DNA of 64,000 bases from Eubacterium sp. 1001713B170207_170306_E7. Its GTDB lineage: Bacteria; Bacillota; Clostridia; Eubacteriales; Eubacteriaceae. Under the pieces are notes generated by a model that was not told where the DNA came from, searched no databases, and saw only the letters and a program-made list of their open reading frames with translations. The position numbers were made by a program, and so were the translations under genes. The stretch is from contig NZ_JADMVE010000007.1 in assembly GCF_015547515.1 (NCBI RefSeq), positions 1 to 64,000 on the forward strand, read 5' to 3'. Numbering within the stretch: the first letter of the stretch is position 1; each line of letters starts with the position of its first letter. This document shows positions 17,043 to 24,873 of this stretch, piece after piece.

Positions 17043-18089
17043 ATGCAGGAAGAAGAAAAGCTATTTAGCTTTATTGAAAAGGTCGAAAAAAAGGCGCTTG
17101 GGGACAAGGCGATTGAACGGAGCGAGCTGGTCCGTCTGCTCGGCATTGACCCGGATTCAGAGGCCTGTGACCGTCTGGGTCTGGCCGCCCGACGTGTGGC
17201 CGCCCAGGTAACTGGCGACAGGGCTTACCTCTGGGGCGCCATGGGCGTGGATTACAAGGCCTGCCCCATGAATTGCGATTTTTGTTCACTGGGTGAGGCC
17301 TGGGGGATTGTAGAGCCTGACCGGGAGCGGGATTTCTCGGAGGCCGAGATCATCGAGAGTGTGCGGGATTACGCTGAAAACAAGGTGCGCTGGATCGTGC
17401 TGCGGACAACAGAATTTTACAGCCTGGATGTGTTGTCAGACCTTATTGGAAAAATCCGCAGGGCTGTGCCGGGCAGCTATGAAATCGGCTTAAATGTGGG
17501 TGAGTTTGATTTGGAAAAGGCCAATGCGCTGCACCGGTCCGGGGTAGATTTTATTTACCACTCTCTGCGCCTTGGTGAGGGTAAGGATACCCGTTTTGAT
17601 CCTGAGGAGCGGCTGAGGACCCTGCGCGCTGTTAAGGATTCACCTCTTAAGCTGGTCTTTCTGGTTGAGCCCATTGGTATTGAGCACAGTGATGAGGAAA
17701 TCGTGGATATCTGCCTGTGCGCCATTGAGCATCAGGCCATCGTGACTGGCGGTATGGCCCGAGTACCGGTGCCGGGAACACCTCTGGGCGCGCACCCGCA
17801 GATATCTGAGAGCCGTCTGGCTCAGATCGTGGCCGTTACACGCCTGGCTGGGGGCAGACGCGTACCGGACATCTGTGTGCATCCGGCCACGCAAAAGGCC
17901 ATGCGCTTTGGCGCCAATGTGGCGGTGGTCGAGACAGGCTCCATCCCACGGGACAGCTGTTGTCTGCCAAAGGAAAAATGGCATCAGTTTGACGCCCAGA
18001 CAGCGGGCGAATGGTTTGAGCAGGCCGGTTATACCCTGTGTGCCGAACCGGAAATGACGTGTGAAAAAGGAGAAGAAAATGAAATTTAA
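17043..18089 (+). CDS. BioB/HydE-like radical SAM protein
   Basis: 348 residues from ATG 17043 (AAAGGAAATGAG upstream; the longer frame starting at 16920 begins beside the preceding terminator). The cluster motif is C74-x3-C78-x2-C81 (ACPMNCDFC), in a TIM-barrel with IVLRTTEFY, IGLNVGEFD, RSGVDFIYHSL and a RVPVPGTPLG segment that recalls the BATS-domain side of biotin synthase, HydE, PylB and HmdB. None of the specific signatures of those enzymes is complete, so the reaction is unknown. Its last 11 bp overlap the start of the ABC binding protein, so it is translationally coupled to an importer. Confidence 0.75.
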   Translation: MQEEEKLFSFIEKVEKKALGDKAIERSELVRLLGIDPDSEACDRLGLAARRVAAQVTGDRAYLWGAMGVDYKACPMNCDFCSLGEAWGIVEPDRERDFSEAEIIESVRDYAENKVRWIVLRTTEFYSLDVLSDLIGKIRRAVPGSYEIGLNVGEFDLEKANALHRSGVDFIYHSLRLGEGKDTRFDPEERLRTLRAVKDSPLKLVFLVEPIGIEHSDEEIVDICLCAIEHQAIVTGGMARVPVPGTPLGAHPQISESRLAQIVAVTRLAGGRRVPDICVHPATQKAMRFGANVAVVETGSIPRDSCCLPKEKWHQFDAQTAGEWFEQAGYTLCAEPEMTCEKGEENEI

Positions 18090-19047
18090 AAAATGGATGG
18101 CAATGGCACTGACCGCGGTGATGGCCGTGGGAATGCTGGTGGGCTGCAGCAGCCCTGAAGAGAATACGGCCTCGAAGGACGAGAAGGTAACCGTGGGAAC
18201 TTGGAAAACAGCCCAGACGATCACGCCTTATTTTTACGATGAGTTTATGCCTGAAAGCGTCGAGGTTCTGCCCTTTACCAATCCTGGCGACCAGAAAACC
18301 GCTCTGCTGGCCGGAAGTCTGGATATGTGCGGCACCACACTGGTCACAGCGATCACAGCTGCTTCCAAGGGTGAGCCGGTCAAGATCGTCACCAGCTTGT
18401 GCAACAAATGCTCGGCGCTGGTGGTGGGCAAAGATTCCGGCATCCAAAGCGAGGCAGACCTGAAGGGCAAGCGCATCGCCTACGTGCCCGGCACCATGCA
18501 CCACGCTCTGCTGCTGGAGGTGCTTAAGCGCAACGGCATCAACCCCGATACGGATGTGGAGCTTAAGCGCATCGACTTTTTTGACATGGGCCAGGCTCTG
18601 GTCAACGGGGACATCGACGCCTTTTTAAGTGGTGAGCCCTATCCGTCCCAGGCTGTGCAGGAGGAGTATGGACGTATTCTGAGCTATCCCTATTTTGACG
18701 ACAGCATTGGCACCATCAATGCGGCCATGATCGTTACAGAGGATACCATTAAAAACAAACCGGAAATGGTTCAGGATCTGGTTAACGCTCATGTGGATGC
18801 CACTAAAATGCTGAATGCTGACCGGGAGAAGTGGCTGGATAAGTCGGCGGAATTTGGCACAGACAAGGCACTGCTGGAAATTTCGGCTGATAACATTGAG
18901 CTCTGCTCAGACATTGACGCTGCCTTTATTCAGAACACCAGAAATCTGGCAGACCGTATGAAAGAGCTGGGCATGATCGACAGTGTGCCGGATGTCGAGA
19001 CCATGTTTGATCTCAGCTTTCTGGAACAGGCTGCCAAACGGCGCTAG
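18079..19047 (+). CDS. NitT/TauT-type ABC substrate-binding lipoprotein
   Basis: 322 residues from ATG 18079 (AAAAAGGAGAAG upstream). Lipoprotein signal ends at MLVGC, Cys near residue 21. The mature part follows the SsuA/TauA/THI5-like plan: VTVGTWKTAQTI, GDQKTALLAGSLDMCGTTL, SEADLKGKRIAYVPGT and GDIDAFLSGEPYPSQA. The ligand pocket carries unusual cysteines (DMCGTT and SLCNKCSALVV). The ligand is not readable; coupling to a radical SAM enzyme suggests a cofactor, sulfur compound or its precursor. Confidence 0.85.
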   Translation: MKFKKWMAMALTAVMAVGMLVGCSSPEENTASKDEKVTVGTWKTAQTITPYFYDEFMPESVEVLPFTNPGDQKTALLAGSLDMCGTTLVTAITAASKGEPVKIVTSLCNKCSALVVGKDSGIQSEADLKGKRIAYVPGTMHHALLLEVLKRNGINPDTDVELKRIDFFDMGQALVNGDIDAFLSGEPYPSQAVQEEYGRILSYPYFDDSIGTINAAMIVTEDTIKNKPEMVQDLVNAHVDATKMLNADREKWLDKSAEFGTDKALLEISADNIELCSDIDAAFIQNTRNLADRMKELGMIDSVPDVETMFDLSFLEQAAKRR

Positions 19048-19055
19048 GCAGGATC

Positions 19056-19868
19056 ATGGAAAGGTTTCGGAACCTTGTGAAGCGGGTGGACCCGGTGGGA
19101 TGGGTAGTCCCGGCGCTGGTGGTGCTGGTGTGGCTTTGGCTTTCGTCCTCCGGGCAGATACCGTCCTACAAGCTGCCGTCCCCGGTAGACCTGCTCCGGG
19201 TATTGGCGGACTTTGCCTTTGGCCGGCTTGGCATCACGCCCTATTCTGGCGCGCTGTGGGAAAACCTGAGCGTCAGCCTGCTCCGGGTGGTAATGGGTTT
19301 TTTGATCGCCGGAGGACTGGGCATGCTCATGGGCTTTTTGACCGGGCGTGTGGCTGTGCTGCGGCGCCTTTTTGATCCGGTAATCCATCTGATCAAGGCA
19401 GTTCCGGGCATCGGCTGGCTGCCCATTGCCATCGTCTGGTTTGGTGTAGGAGAGGGAAACACGCTTTTCCTGATGTCTCTGGCAGCCTTCTTTCCTGTCT
19501 ATGTCAATACTGCCGCCGGAGCGGCCGGCATTCCAGAGGCCTATATGCAGGCAGGACGTATGCTGGGCGTCCGGGGCTTTGGGCTTTTTCGGGCGGTTGT
19601 TCTTCCGGCAGCCTTTCCCCAGGCGGCGGTCGGCCTGCGGCTGGGCCTGGGGGTGGCCTGGGCTTATCTGGTGCTGGGTGAAGTGACCGGGGTGACAAAA
19701 GGGCTGGGCGCTATCATGAGCGATGCCCGGATGCTCGGTCATGTGGATATGGTTCTGGCAGCCATGATTGTGATCGCGGTGGCAGCTAAGCTGACTGACT
19801 TTTTACTGGTGGCCGTATGCAGGAGAATTTACCCGCGGGGAGGCGTGAAAAATGAGTCTGGAATTTAA
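19056..19868 (+). CDS. NitT/TauT-type ABC transporter permease
   Basis: 270 residues, about six membrane segments, starting 8 bp after the binding protein. The coupling-helix motif is seen in EAYMQAGRMLGVRGFGLFRAVVLPAAFPQAAVGLRLG (spread over residues 167-203). The end overlaps the ATPase gene by 17 bp. Same operon as the radical SAM gene. Confidence 0.9.
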   Translation: MERFRNLVKRVDPVGWVVPALVVLVWLWLSSSGQIPSYKLPSPVDLLRVLADFAFGRLGITPYSGALWENLSVSLLRVVMGFLIAGGLGMLMGFLTGRVAVLRRLFDPVIHLIKAVPGIGWLPIAIVWFGVGEGNTLFLMSLAAFFPVYVNTAAGAAGIPEAYMQAGRMLGVRGFGLFRAVVLPAAFPQAAVGLRLGLGVAWAYLVLGEVTGVTKGLGAIMSDARMLGHVDMVLAAMIVIAVAAKLTDFLLVAVCRRIYPRGGVKNESGI

Positions 19869-20592
19869 AAATGTGTCACATGGTTACGGCGGTCTGGAGG
19901 TTTTAAAGGACGTCAGATTCAATGCAGAGCCGGGAAGGATTACAGTGCTGCTTGGGCCAAGCGGCTGCGGCAAGTCAACGCTTTTAAAGCTGGCCGCCGG
20001 CTTTGAAAGGCCGGCAGCCGGCTCCGTGTGCTTTGATGAACGTCCTGTGACAGGCCCTGGCGCTGAGAGGGGCATGATGTTCCAGACACCGGTTTTGTTT
20101 GACTGGCTGACCGCCGCAGGGAACGTGGCCTTTGGCCTCAGGCAGGCAGGTGTGCGGGGAAAAGAGCAGCAGGAGCGGGTGGACCGCTTTATGGAGCTCA
20201 CGGGTTTGTCTGATTTCAGAGACTACTATCCCAGTGCCCTGTCAGGCGGTATGCAGCAGCGGACAGCATTGGCGCGGCTGCTGGTCATGGAGCCCCAATG
20301 CCTGCTCATGGACGAGCCCTTTGCCGCGCTGGACGCCCAGCTGCGGCCAAAGATGCAGAGTCTGGTTTTATCAGTGTGGCAGGATCTGCGCCCCACAGTC
20401 CTTTTTGTCACGCATGACGTTGAGGAGGCCCTGGTATTAGGCCACCGGATACTGGTTTTCAGCAAGAGGCCGGGGCAGATCGTTAGGGAGATAGAGAGGG
20501 AGTTTGAAAAAAGGGATCCTCTGGAACAGCTTATGGACCCAGACTTTGGGAAAGAAAAAAGGAATATTCTGGAAATTCTCCGAGACCTTTAG
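19852..20592 (+). CDS. NitT/TauT-type ABC transporter ATPase
   Basis: 246 residues. Walker A GPSGCGKST near residue 38, Q-loop MMFQTPVLFDWL, signature LSGGMQQRTALAR, Walker B LLMDEPFAALD and the H-loop His in FVTHDVEEAL are all intact. The Q-loop plus DWLTAAGNV fits the SsuB/TauB branch. Last gene of the radical SAM operon, followed by a terminator. Confidence 0.92.
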   Translation: MSLEFKNVSHGYGGLEVLKDVRFNAEPGRITVLLGPSGCGKSTLLKLAAGFERPAAGSVCFDERPVTGPGAERGMMFQTPVLFDWLTAAGNVAFGLRQAGVRGKEQQERVDRFMELTGLSDFRDYYPSALSGGMQQRTALARLLVMEPQCLLMDEPFAALDAQLRPKMQSLVLSVWQDLRPTVLFVTHDVEEALVLGHRILVFSKRPGQIVREIEREFEKRDPLEQLMDPDFGKEKRNILEILRDL

Positions 20593-20609
20593 GAGGAACT
20601 GAAACGAGT

Positions 20610-20641
20610 AAGAGGGAGTGCATAGGGCTCTCTCTTTTTTC
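20610..20641 (+). terminator. Terminator after the ABC operon
   Basis: AGAGGGAG pairs imperfectly with CTCTCTCT across a short loop, followed by TTTTTTC. Confidence 0.65.
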
Positions 20642-20689
20642 TTAAGCCTGAAGCAAAGTTTGGGATGCCCTTTGCAAAGGCCAAAAGCT

Positions 20690-20723
20690 GTGCTAAAATC
20701 AAATAAACCATTGATTTTAGCAC
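20690..20723. repeat. 13-bp perfect inverted repeat
   Basis: GTGCTAAAATCAA (20690-20702) and TTGATTTTAGCAC (20711-20723) are exact reverse complements around ATAAACCA. There is no T-run, so it reads better as an operator or RNA hairpin in front of the following small gene than as a terminator. Confidence 0.6.
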
Positions 20724-20778
20724 GAGAGGCTTTTATGGTCAAAGCAAGGGGGGATTAAATGAAAAAAACAGACTGTTT

Positions 20779-21216
20779 TTGAGGGAGGCGGGCGTACTGC
20801 TTGCTGCAGTCGTATTTTTTTATGCGGCCACCTGGATTGGAATCCAGCTGTTCGGCGATGACGACCACTATCTGAATCCTGAGAAAGCCAGGATAGTGTC
20901 ACCTCTGGGCAGATCAAGCGAACGGGCCTACCGAGTTCCAAATACAGGGGACTACGCTGTGGGGCTGAACGCTGAGGGAAAGCCTGTTTTTGAGGACCCC
21001 CATCGTGCGATCAGAGCCTTTAAGGGAGAGCATCGCCTCTATTTTATCAAGATAGGTCTGCACCTGGGTCCCGTTTTTTTCGGTGCGAAAAACTGGAAGC
21101 GGTTCCAGCAGGAGTATTGGACTGCTGCACCAAAAGTCTGGGGCGAAATGGATGAAGACCGTGAGCTTTATGATTTTTTGAGCATTTACAGCAACAGCTT
21201 TGATGATTTTATTTAG
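20779..21216 (+). CDS. Small membrane-anchored protein, frameshifted at its start
   Basis: About 145 residues are open from TTG 20779: a membrane helix (VLLAAVVFFYAATWIGIQLF) then a soluble domain I do not recognise, ending with YSNSFDDFI. The good ribosome site and ATG (AAGGGGGGATTAAATG, ATG at 20759) lie in another frame: ATG, then seven A's, leads to TGA after seven codons. One extra A would join ATG directly to the membrane helix. Either a read error, a phase-variable A-tract or a genuine frameshift. The unshifted frame has only an unsupported TTG. Confidence 0.6.
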   Translation: MREAGVLLAAVVFFYAATWIGIQLFGDDDHYLNPEKARIVSPLGRSSERAYRVPNTGDYAVGLNAEGKPVFEDPHRAIRAFKGEHRLYFIKIGLHLGPVFFGAKNWKRFQQEYWTAAPKVWGEMDEDRELYDFLSIYSNSFDDFI

Positions 21217-21395
21217 GATTTAAAGATTTGATTTTCATCAGCGTATCTGTAAACGCAAGAGTATATCAGGCCTGAACCCTTGGGATTTTATCTTTAAAGG
21301 TAAAAATATTGAATATCCCTTTAAGGATAGAAATGTTACAATAGTATCTGTAAGGAAAAATCAAACGATAACCAAATCAACGAGGTGATTCATAT

Positions 21396-24389
21396 ATGAT
21401 AGAGCGAAATTTCGGACCTAACGACGCATGGAAAATGCTGAACGACTATACCGTGACCTTTATTACCGACCTGCTTGTATTCAGGGACGGCGGTATGACC
21501 ATTCCCGCGGAGCTGAATAAATTTTTCGGCGCTGAGAGCGGCGAGACACGGGTTATCTTCCTGTTTGAGGGGCGGGAGTTCCCCTCCTATATCGAATGCG
21601 GCTTTGGCGAAAACAGCGCGAACAACATCAAGCTGACCTGGAGCAAGGCTCTGAGCAGCAAGTTTATCGGTCTTTTCCCCGACTATGAAAATTTCTTTGC
21701 CAACATGACCGAATACCAGCTGGACGAACGGCCGATCCTTCAGTTTGAAAAGCTGGAGGCCGACGAATTTCTGGTCAAGATGATCCTGCCCACCGACGAA
21801 GCTCTGACCAAAAAGCAGGCGCTTTTTGACTACCTCGGCCCTGGAAAAACCGTGGTCTCCTTTAAGAGCTCCTACGAGATGGTCTTTCTGAAAAACTACC
21901 TGGAGCAGGCTGACAACCGCGGCAAGGCTGATGTGTTTATGGTCTCTGCCGGCGTCAAGAAGTTTTACGAAGCCCGGGAGGCCCAGGGCAAATCTCAGGA
22001 TAAAAACGCGGACAAAACCATCGAAAATGTGAAGGAAGCAGGCCTGGATGACGTGCTGGCTTTTCTGATGGACGGTCCTTACGCTCTCATGGCGGAAAAA
22101 GGCTTTCTGGTCATGGAGACCATAGACGAGCACTTCTATTTTGCTCTGGAGGTCAGTATGCTCGACGAGCTGAGCACAGATGACAAGCGGCTTATCATCG
22201 AGCTGCTGGACCAGAAAATTGAGCACTATTTTGAGCGCATGGACGGCCCGGGCCTTCAGGAAAACCTGACCAGTCTTATCGATGAGTACGGCCATTATTT
22301 TACCAGAGATTTCCGCTACTCCTTTAAAGACATCCTGACCGATGGCATTCCCGGCTGTATTGAGGCTCTGAAATTTGTGGACGGTGACCGCTACAAGGTC
22401 ACGGGCTTTGCCGGCGTGGAGGAATGGACCGAGACCCCCTGGGTGGCAGTGCTGGACCGTAATATCACAAGAGTACCGAACACGGGCGTCTTTGTGCAGT
22501 ACCTGCTCAACAAGGATACCCAGAAGCTGTACCTGAGTCTGTTCCACGGCTTTAAGGAAATCGAGGAGGAAGTGCTGAAAACCGGAGAGGAGGACGTGAA
22601 GGCCATCGTGGCAGCGGCTCTGCGGCCTCTGGTGGCAGAAATACAGAGAAGGGTGGACCCCAGAGGCTTTGACACTGGCAGCAAGGATGTGGACCTGTAT
22701 GACGACCGTTTCCGGGAGGCTGTGGTTTTTTACAGGGAATACGACCGTATGGTGCCTGGCGACGCCCAGCTGGAGCAGGATCTTCAGGAAATGCTGGCTG
22801 TCTACAACGATTATTACGAGCGCTGTATCCTGAACCTTTACCCCGAGGAGGAAGAACCTGCTGAGCCGGAGGTGCCTGAGGCTCAAGAGGAGGAAACCCC
22901 AGAAGCTGGAGCGCCGGCAGCTGAAGATGCAGCCGAAGCGGAAACTGTGGTTCAGGTAGCAGAGGCCGCTGAAAGCATTGAGCCTGAGGAAAACAGCGAG
23001 CCTGAAATCATCGAATGGGAGCCGGTGGAGGAAGAAACACCGGCTGTGGCTGAAGCGCGGTCCGAGCCTGTGGACGCCGTTCCTGGGCCGGGTCAGCCTG
23101 AACCTGCCCCTGTGGCAGAGCAGCCAGCTGCCGATACACCTCAAAAGACAGCCCGCAGCATCAGTGAGGCGGCTTATCTGGAAACCAAGCGTGTCATGGA
23201 AGAATCCTCTGCTGAGACGGAGGAAGTTAACGCGGTGGAACGCATTTTGGAGCGGGTCGAAAACCTGGTGGAAGAGCCTGTGGATATTCCAGGCACCCTC
23301 CGCCAGGTAGGCGCTTACATCACCGCCCACGGCTTTACCTGCACGCCGGGCATTGTTGAAAACCTCTATCTCTGTCTGAAAGCTAAGCCCTTTGTGATTC
23401 TGACTGGCATCGCAGGTATTGGCAAGTCCAGCCTGGCACGCCTGTTTGCTGAGGCCATGGGCGCCAATACGGAAAACGGCCGTTATAAGCAGGTGCCAGT
23501 CCGCCCGGACTGGAAGGACTCCAGAGGCCTTCTCGGCTACCTGGATTCCTCCGGACGCTTTGTGCCCGGCGCGCTCAATGATTTTATAAAAGAAGCGGTG
23601 GACAACCCCAGAAAGCCTTATTTCCTATGTCTGGATGAAATGAATCTGGCCCGGGTCGAATACTATTTCAGTGAGATTTTATCCGTCATGGAAACCCGGC
23701 GCGACCGGGACGGCCGCACCGTCACCGACGCGCTGCTGGGCGATGAGGCCTTTGGCCGGGACGAGCTGGCAAGAGAACGCTACAGCGAGCTCTATCTGCC
23801 GGAAAATCTCTATATTATCGGGACTGTCAGCAGTGAGGAAACAGCCTTTGCCCTGAGCAGAAAAGTGCTGGATCGGGCGAGCCTCATCGAGATTGGACAG
23901 GTCAGCCTGCACCTTCAGAATCCGCCGCGCACCATGCCAGAGCCGATCCATCTTGGCAATAAATTCTTAAAGAGCGATGTCCTGGTGCTGGCCAACTGCA
24001 CCCGCCAGCGGGATATGATCCAGGAGGTCGTCACCCTGCTCGAGGCCATGAACGGCATTCTCATGAAAGCCAACGCGCAGATTGGCTACCGGGTACGTGA
24101 CGAAATCTGTTTCTATCTGCTCTACAATGCAGAGTATGGCCTCATGAGCCAGGAGGATGGTCTGGACCACGCCATTCTGCAAAAGATACTGCCGCGCATC
24201 CAGGGCGGCGGCTCTGCCGTCGAGTCTGTTCTTACCGACCTGTTTAAAATCTGCGCGGGCACCCGTTCTGGCAATGCGGTGCGCAACTACGTAGGCAACC
24301 GCGGCGGCCTGTTCCCCAAGAGCGCTGAAAAGCTGAGCGCTATGGTCAAACGCTTTGACCAGGAGGGCAAAACCTCCTTCTGGAGCTGA
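21396..24389 (+). CDS. McrB-like AAA+ NTPase, large, without McrC partner
   Basis: 997 residues. N-terminal part (1-480) is a soluble domain of no family I know with certainty; its first 100 residues (GGMTIPAELNKFFG, then FEGREFPSYIECGFGE) loosely recall effector domains of McrB-type proteins. A Glu/Pro/Ala-rich linker runs about 483-585. The C-terminal AAA+ module has Walker A GIAGIGKSS near 670, then the McrB-type KDSRGLLGYLD, Walker B FLCLDEMNLARVEYYF near 745 and an arginine-bearing sensor region (SRKVLDRASLIE). No McrC-like nuclease or methylase is adjacent. It could be a defence NTPase or a remodelling ATPase of unknown role. GAGGTGATT ribosome site. Confidence 0.75.
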   Translation: MIERNFGPNDAWKMLNDYTVTFITDLLVFRDGGMTIPAELNKFFGAESGETRVIFLFEGREFPSYIECGFGENSANNIKLTWSKALSSKFIGLFPDYENFFANMTEYQLDERPILQFEKLEADEFLVKMILPTDEALTKKQALFDYLGPGKTVVSFKSSYEMVFLKNYLEQADNRGKADVFMVSAGVKKFYEAREAQGKSQDKNADKTIENVKEAGLDDVLAFLMDGPYALMAEKGFLVMETIDEHFYFALEVSMLDELSTDDKRLIIELLDQKIEHYFERMDGPGLQENLTSLIDEYGHYFTRDFRYSFKDILTDGIPGCIEALKFVDGDRYKVTGFAGVEEWTETPWVAVLDRNITRVPNTGVFVQYLLNKDTQKLYLSLFHGFKEIEEEVLKTGEEDVKAIVAAALRPLVAEIQRRVDPRGFDTGSKDVDLYDDRFREAVVFYREYDRMVPGDAQLEQDLQEMLAVYNDYYERCILNLYPEEEEPAEPEVPEAQEEETPEAGAPAAEDAAEAETVVQVAEAAESIEPEENSEPEIIEWEPVEEETPAVAEARSEPVDAVPGPGQPEPAPVAEQPAADTPQKTARSISEAAYLETKRVMEESSAETEEVNAVERILERVENLVEEPVDIPGTLRQVGAYITAHGFTCTPGIVENLYLCLKAKPFVILTGIAGIGKSSLARLFAEAMGANTENGRYKQVPVRPDWKDSRGLLGYLDSSGRFVPGALNDFIKEAVDNPRKPYFLCLDEMNLARVEYYFSEILSVMETRRDRDGRTVTDALLGDEAFGRDELARERYSELYLPENLYIIGTVSSEETAFALSRKVLDRASLIEIGQVSLHLQNPPRTMPEPIHLGNKFLKSDVLVLANCTRQRDMIQEVVTLLEAMNGILMKANAQIGYRVRDEICFYLLYNAEYGLMSQEDGLDHAILQKILPRIQGGGSAVESVLTDLFKICAGTRSGNAVRNYVGNRGGLFPKSAEKLSAMVKRFDQEGKTSFWS

Positions 24390-24611
24390 GCTGTCCACAT
24401 ATGCACATTTATCCATAGAGGATGTGGATAACCTGTTGATAATGTGAACAGATACAAGATATTGGAATTTTAACGTAAATCTGCTTGGAATTTAACAAAA
24501 TACAGGGTGCGGAATTCGGAGAAAGACAGCGGTTGAAAAGCCAGTTGTGGATAAGGCTGGACAGGCTTTATTAAAACATAAATTAAGCTTGCGCAGGCTT
24601 CAACTTTGGAT
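24390..24611. other. DnaA-box cluster in an intergenic region
   Basis: Two exact consensus DnaA boxes (TGTGGATAA at 24423-24431 and 24546-24554) and two near matches (TTATCCATA at 24409-24417, TGTTGATAA at 24434-24442) fall within 146 bp. No dnaA or dnaN is nearby and there is no obvious unwinding element, so a DnaA-titration or regulatory region is more likely than an origin. Confidence 0.55.
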
Positions 24612-24617
24612 TATAAT
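24589..24617 (+). promoter_or_regulatory. Strong promoter of the noncoding RNA candidate
   Basis: TTGCGC (24589-24594), a 17-bp spacer and a perfect TATAAT (24612-24617) point to a transcript start near 24624, with no protein gene of support downstream. Confidence 0.7.
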
Positions 24618-24623
24618 AAAGCG

Positions 24624-24873
24624 ATGATAAAGCATCCGGCGGATGCGTATCCCGTCAGACGATTCCTTTTTATTTGAAAGTAAGGAGGGATTGCGATGGT
24701 CAGACACTGCTGTAAACCTACCTTTCTCCACCTATCATGTTGTTAGATTTTTGAAAGCGAATGGCTCTTGTAGGAAGCAGCACTCCCCAAACGGTGTACT
24801 GGCCCGTGATCCCGGCCTTACCGCTGATAAAAATTAAAACGCAGGGAAACCAATTGGTTTCCCTGCGTTTTTT
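24624..24873 (+). ncRNA. Rod-folding noncoding RNA candidate, about 250 nt
   Basis: The region has a strong promoter and a strong terminator but no convincing gene (only a 64-codon frame without a ribosome site). A 5' hairpin GCATCC/GGATGC (24632-24646) is followed by a nested rod: TTTTTAT 24667-24673 with ATAAAAA 24827-24833; GTAAGG 24680-24685 with CCTTAC 24816-24821; GGGAT 24687-24691 with ATCCC 24809-24813; GGTCAGACAC 24698-24707 with GTGT+CTGGCC 24794-24804; TGCT with AGCA (24776-24779); CCTAC 24717-24721 with GTAGG 24770-24774; CTTTC with GAAAG (24753-24757). Size and rod shape with internal loops recall 6S RNA, but I cannot confirm that. A 16-codon frame at 24695 (MVRHCCKPTFLHLSCC) has a good ribosome site, which would be buried in the stem. 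Confidence 0.65.
24836..24873. terminator. Bidirectional terminator, RNA gene / GntR gene
   Basis: AACGCAGGGAAACC and GGTTTCCCTGCGTT form a perfect 14-bp stem with loop AATT, T6 on one side and A-run on the other. Confidence 0.9.

Noticed and set aside
21390-23330. Long open frame of 646 codons on the minus strand opposite the McrB-like gene
   Set aside because: It mirrors the real gene's codon bias, has a His/Phe-rich composition and no ribosome site.
24390-24611. Replication origin suggested by DnaA boxes
   Set aside because: No dnaA, dnaN, or clear unwinding element; only four boxes. Treated as a DnaA-binding cluster.
24761-24821. GGAAGCAGC at 24773 reminiscent of the bacterial SRP RNA (ffs) helix 8 loop
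   Set aside because: The remaining helix-8 core (GTCAGGTCCGGAAG) and tetraloop are missing, and the nine bases fit the long-range rod pairing instead.
24643-24837. 64-codon open frame inside the noncoding RNA region
   Set aside because: No suitable ribosome site, no protein motif, and the sequence is better explained by nested base pairing.
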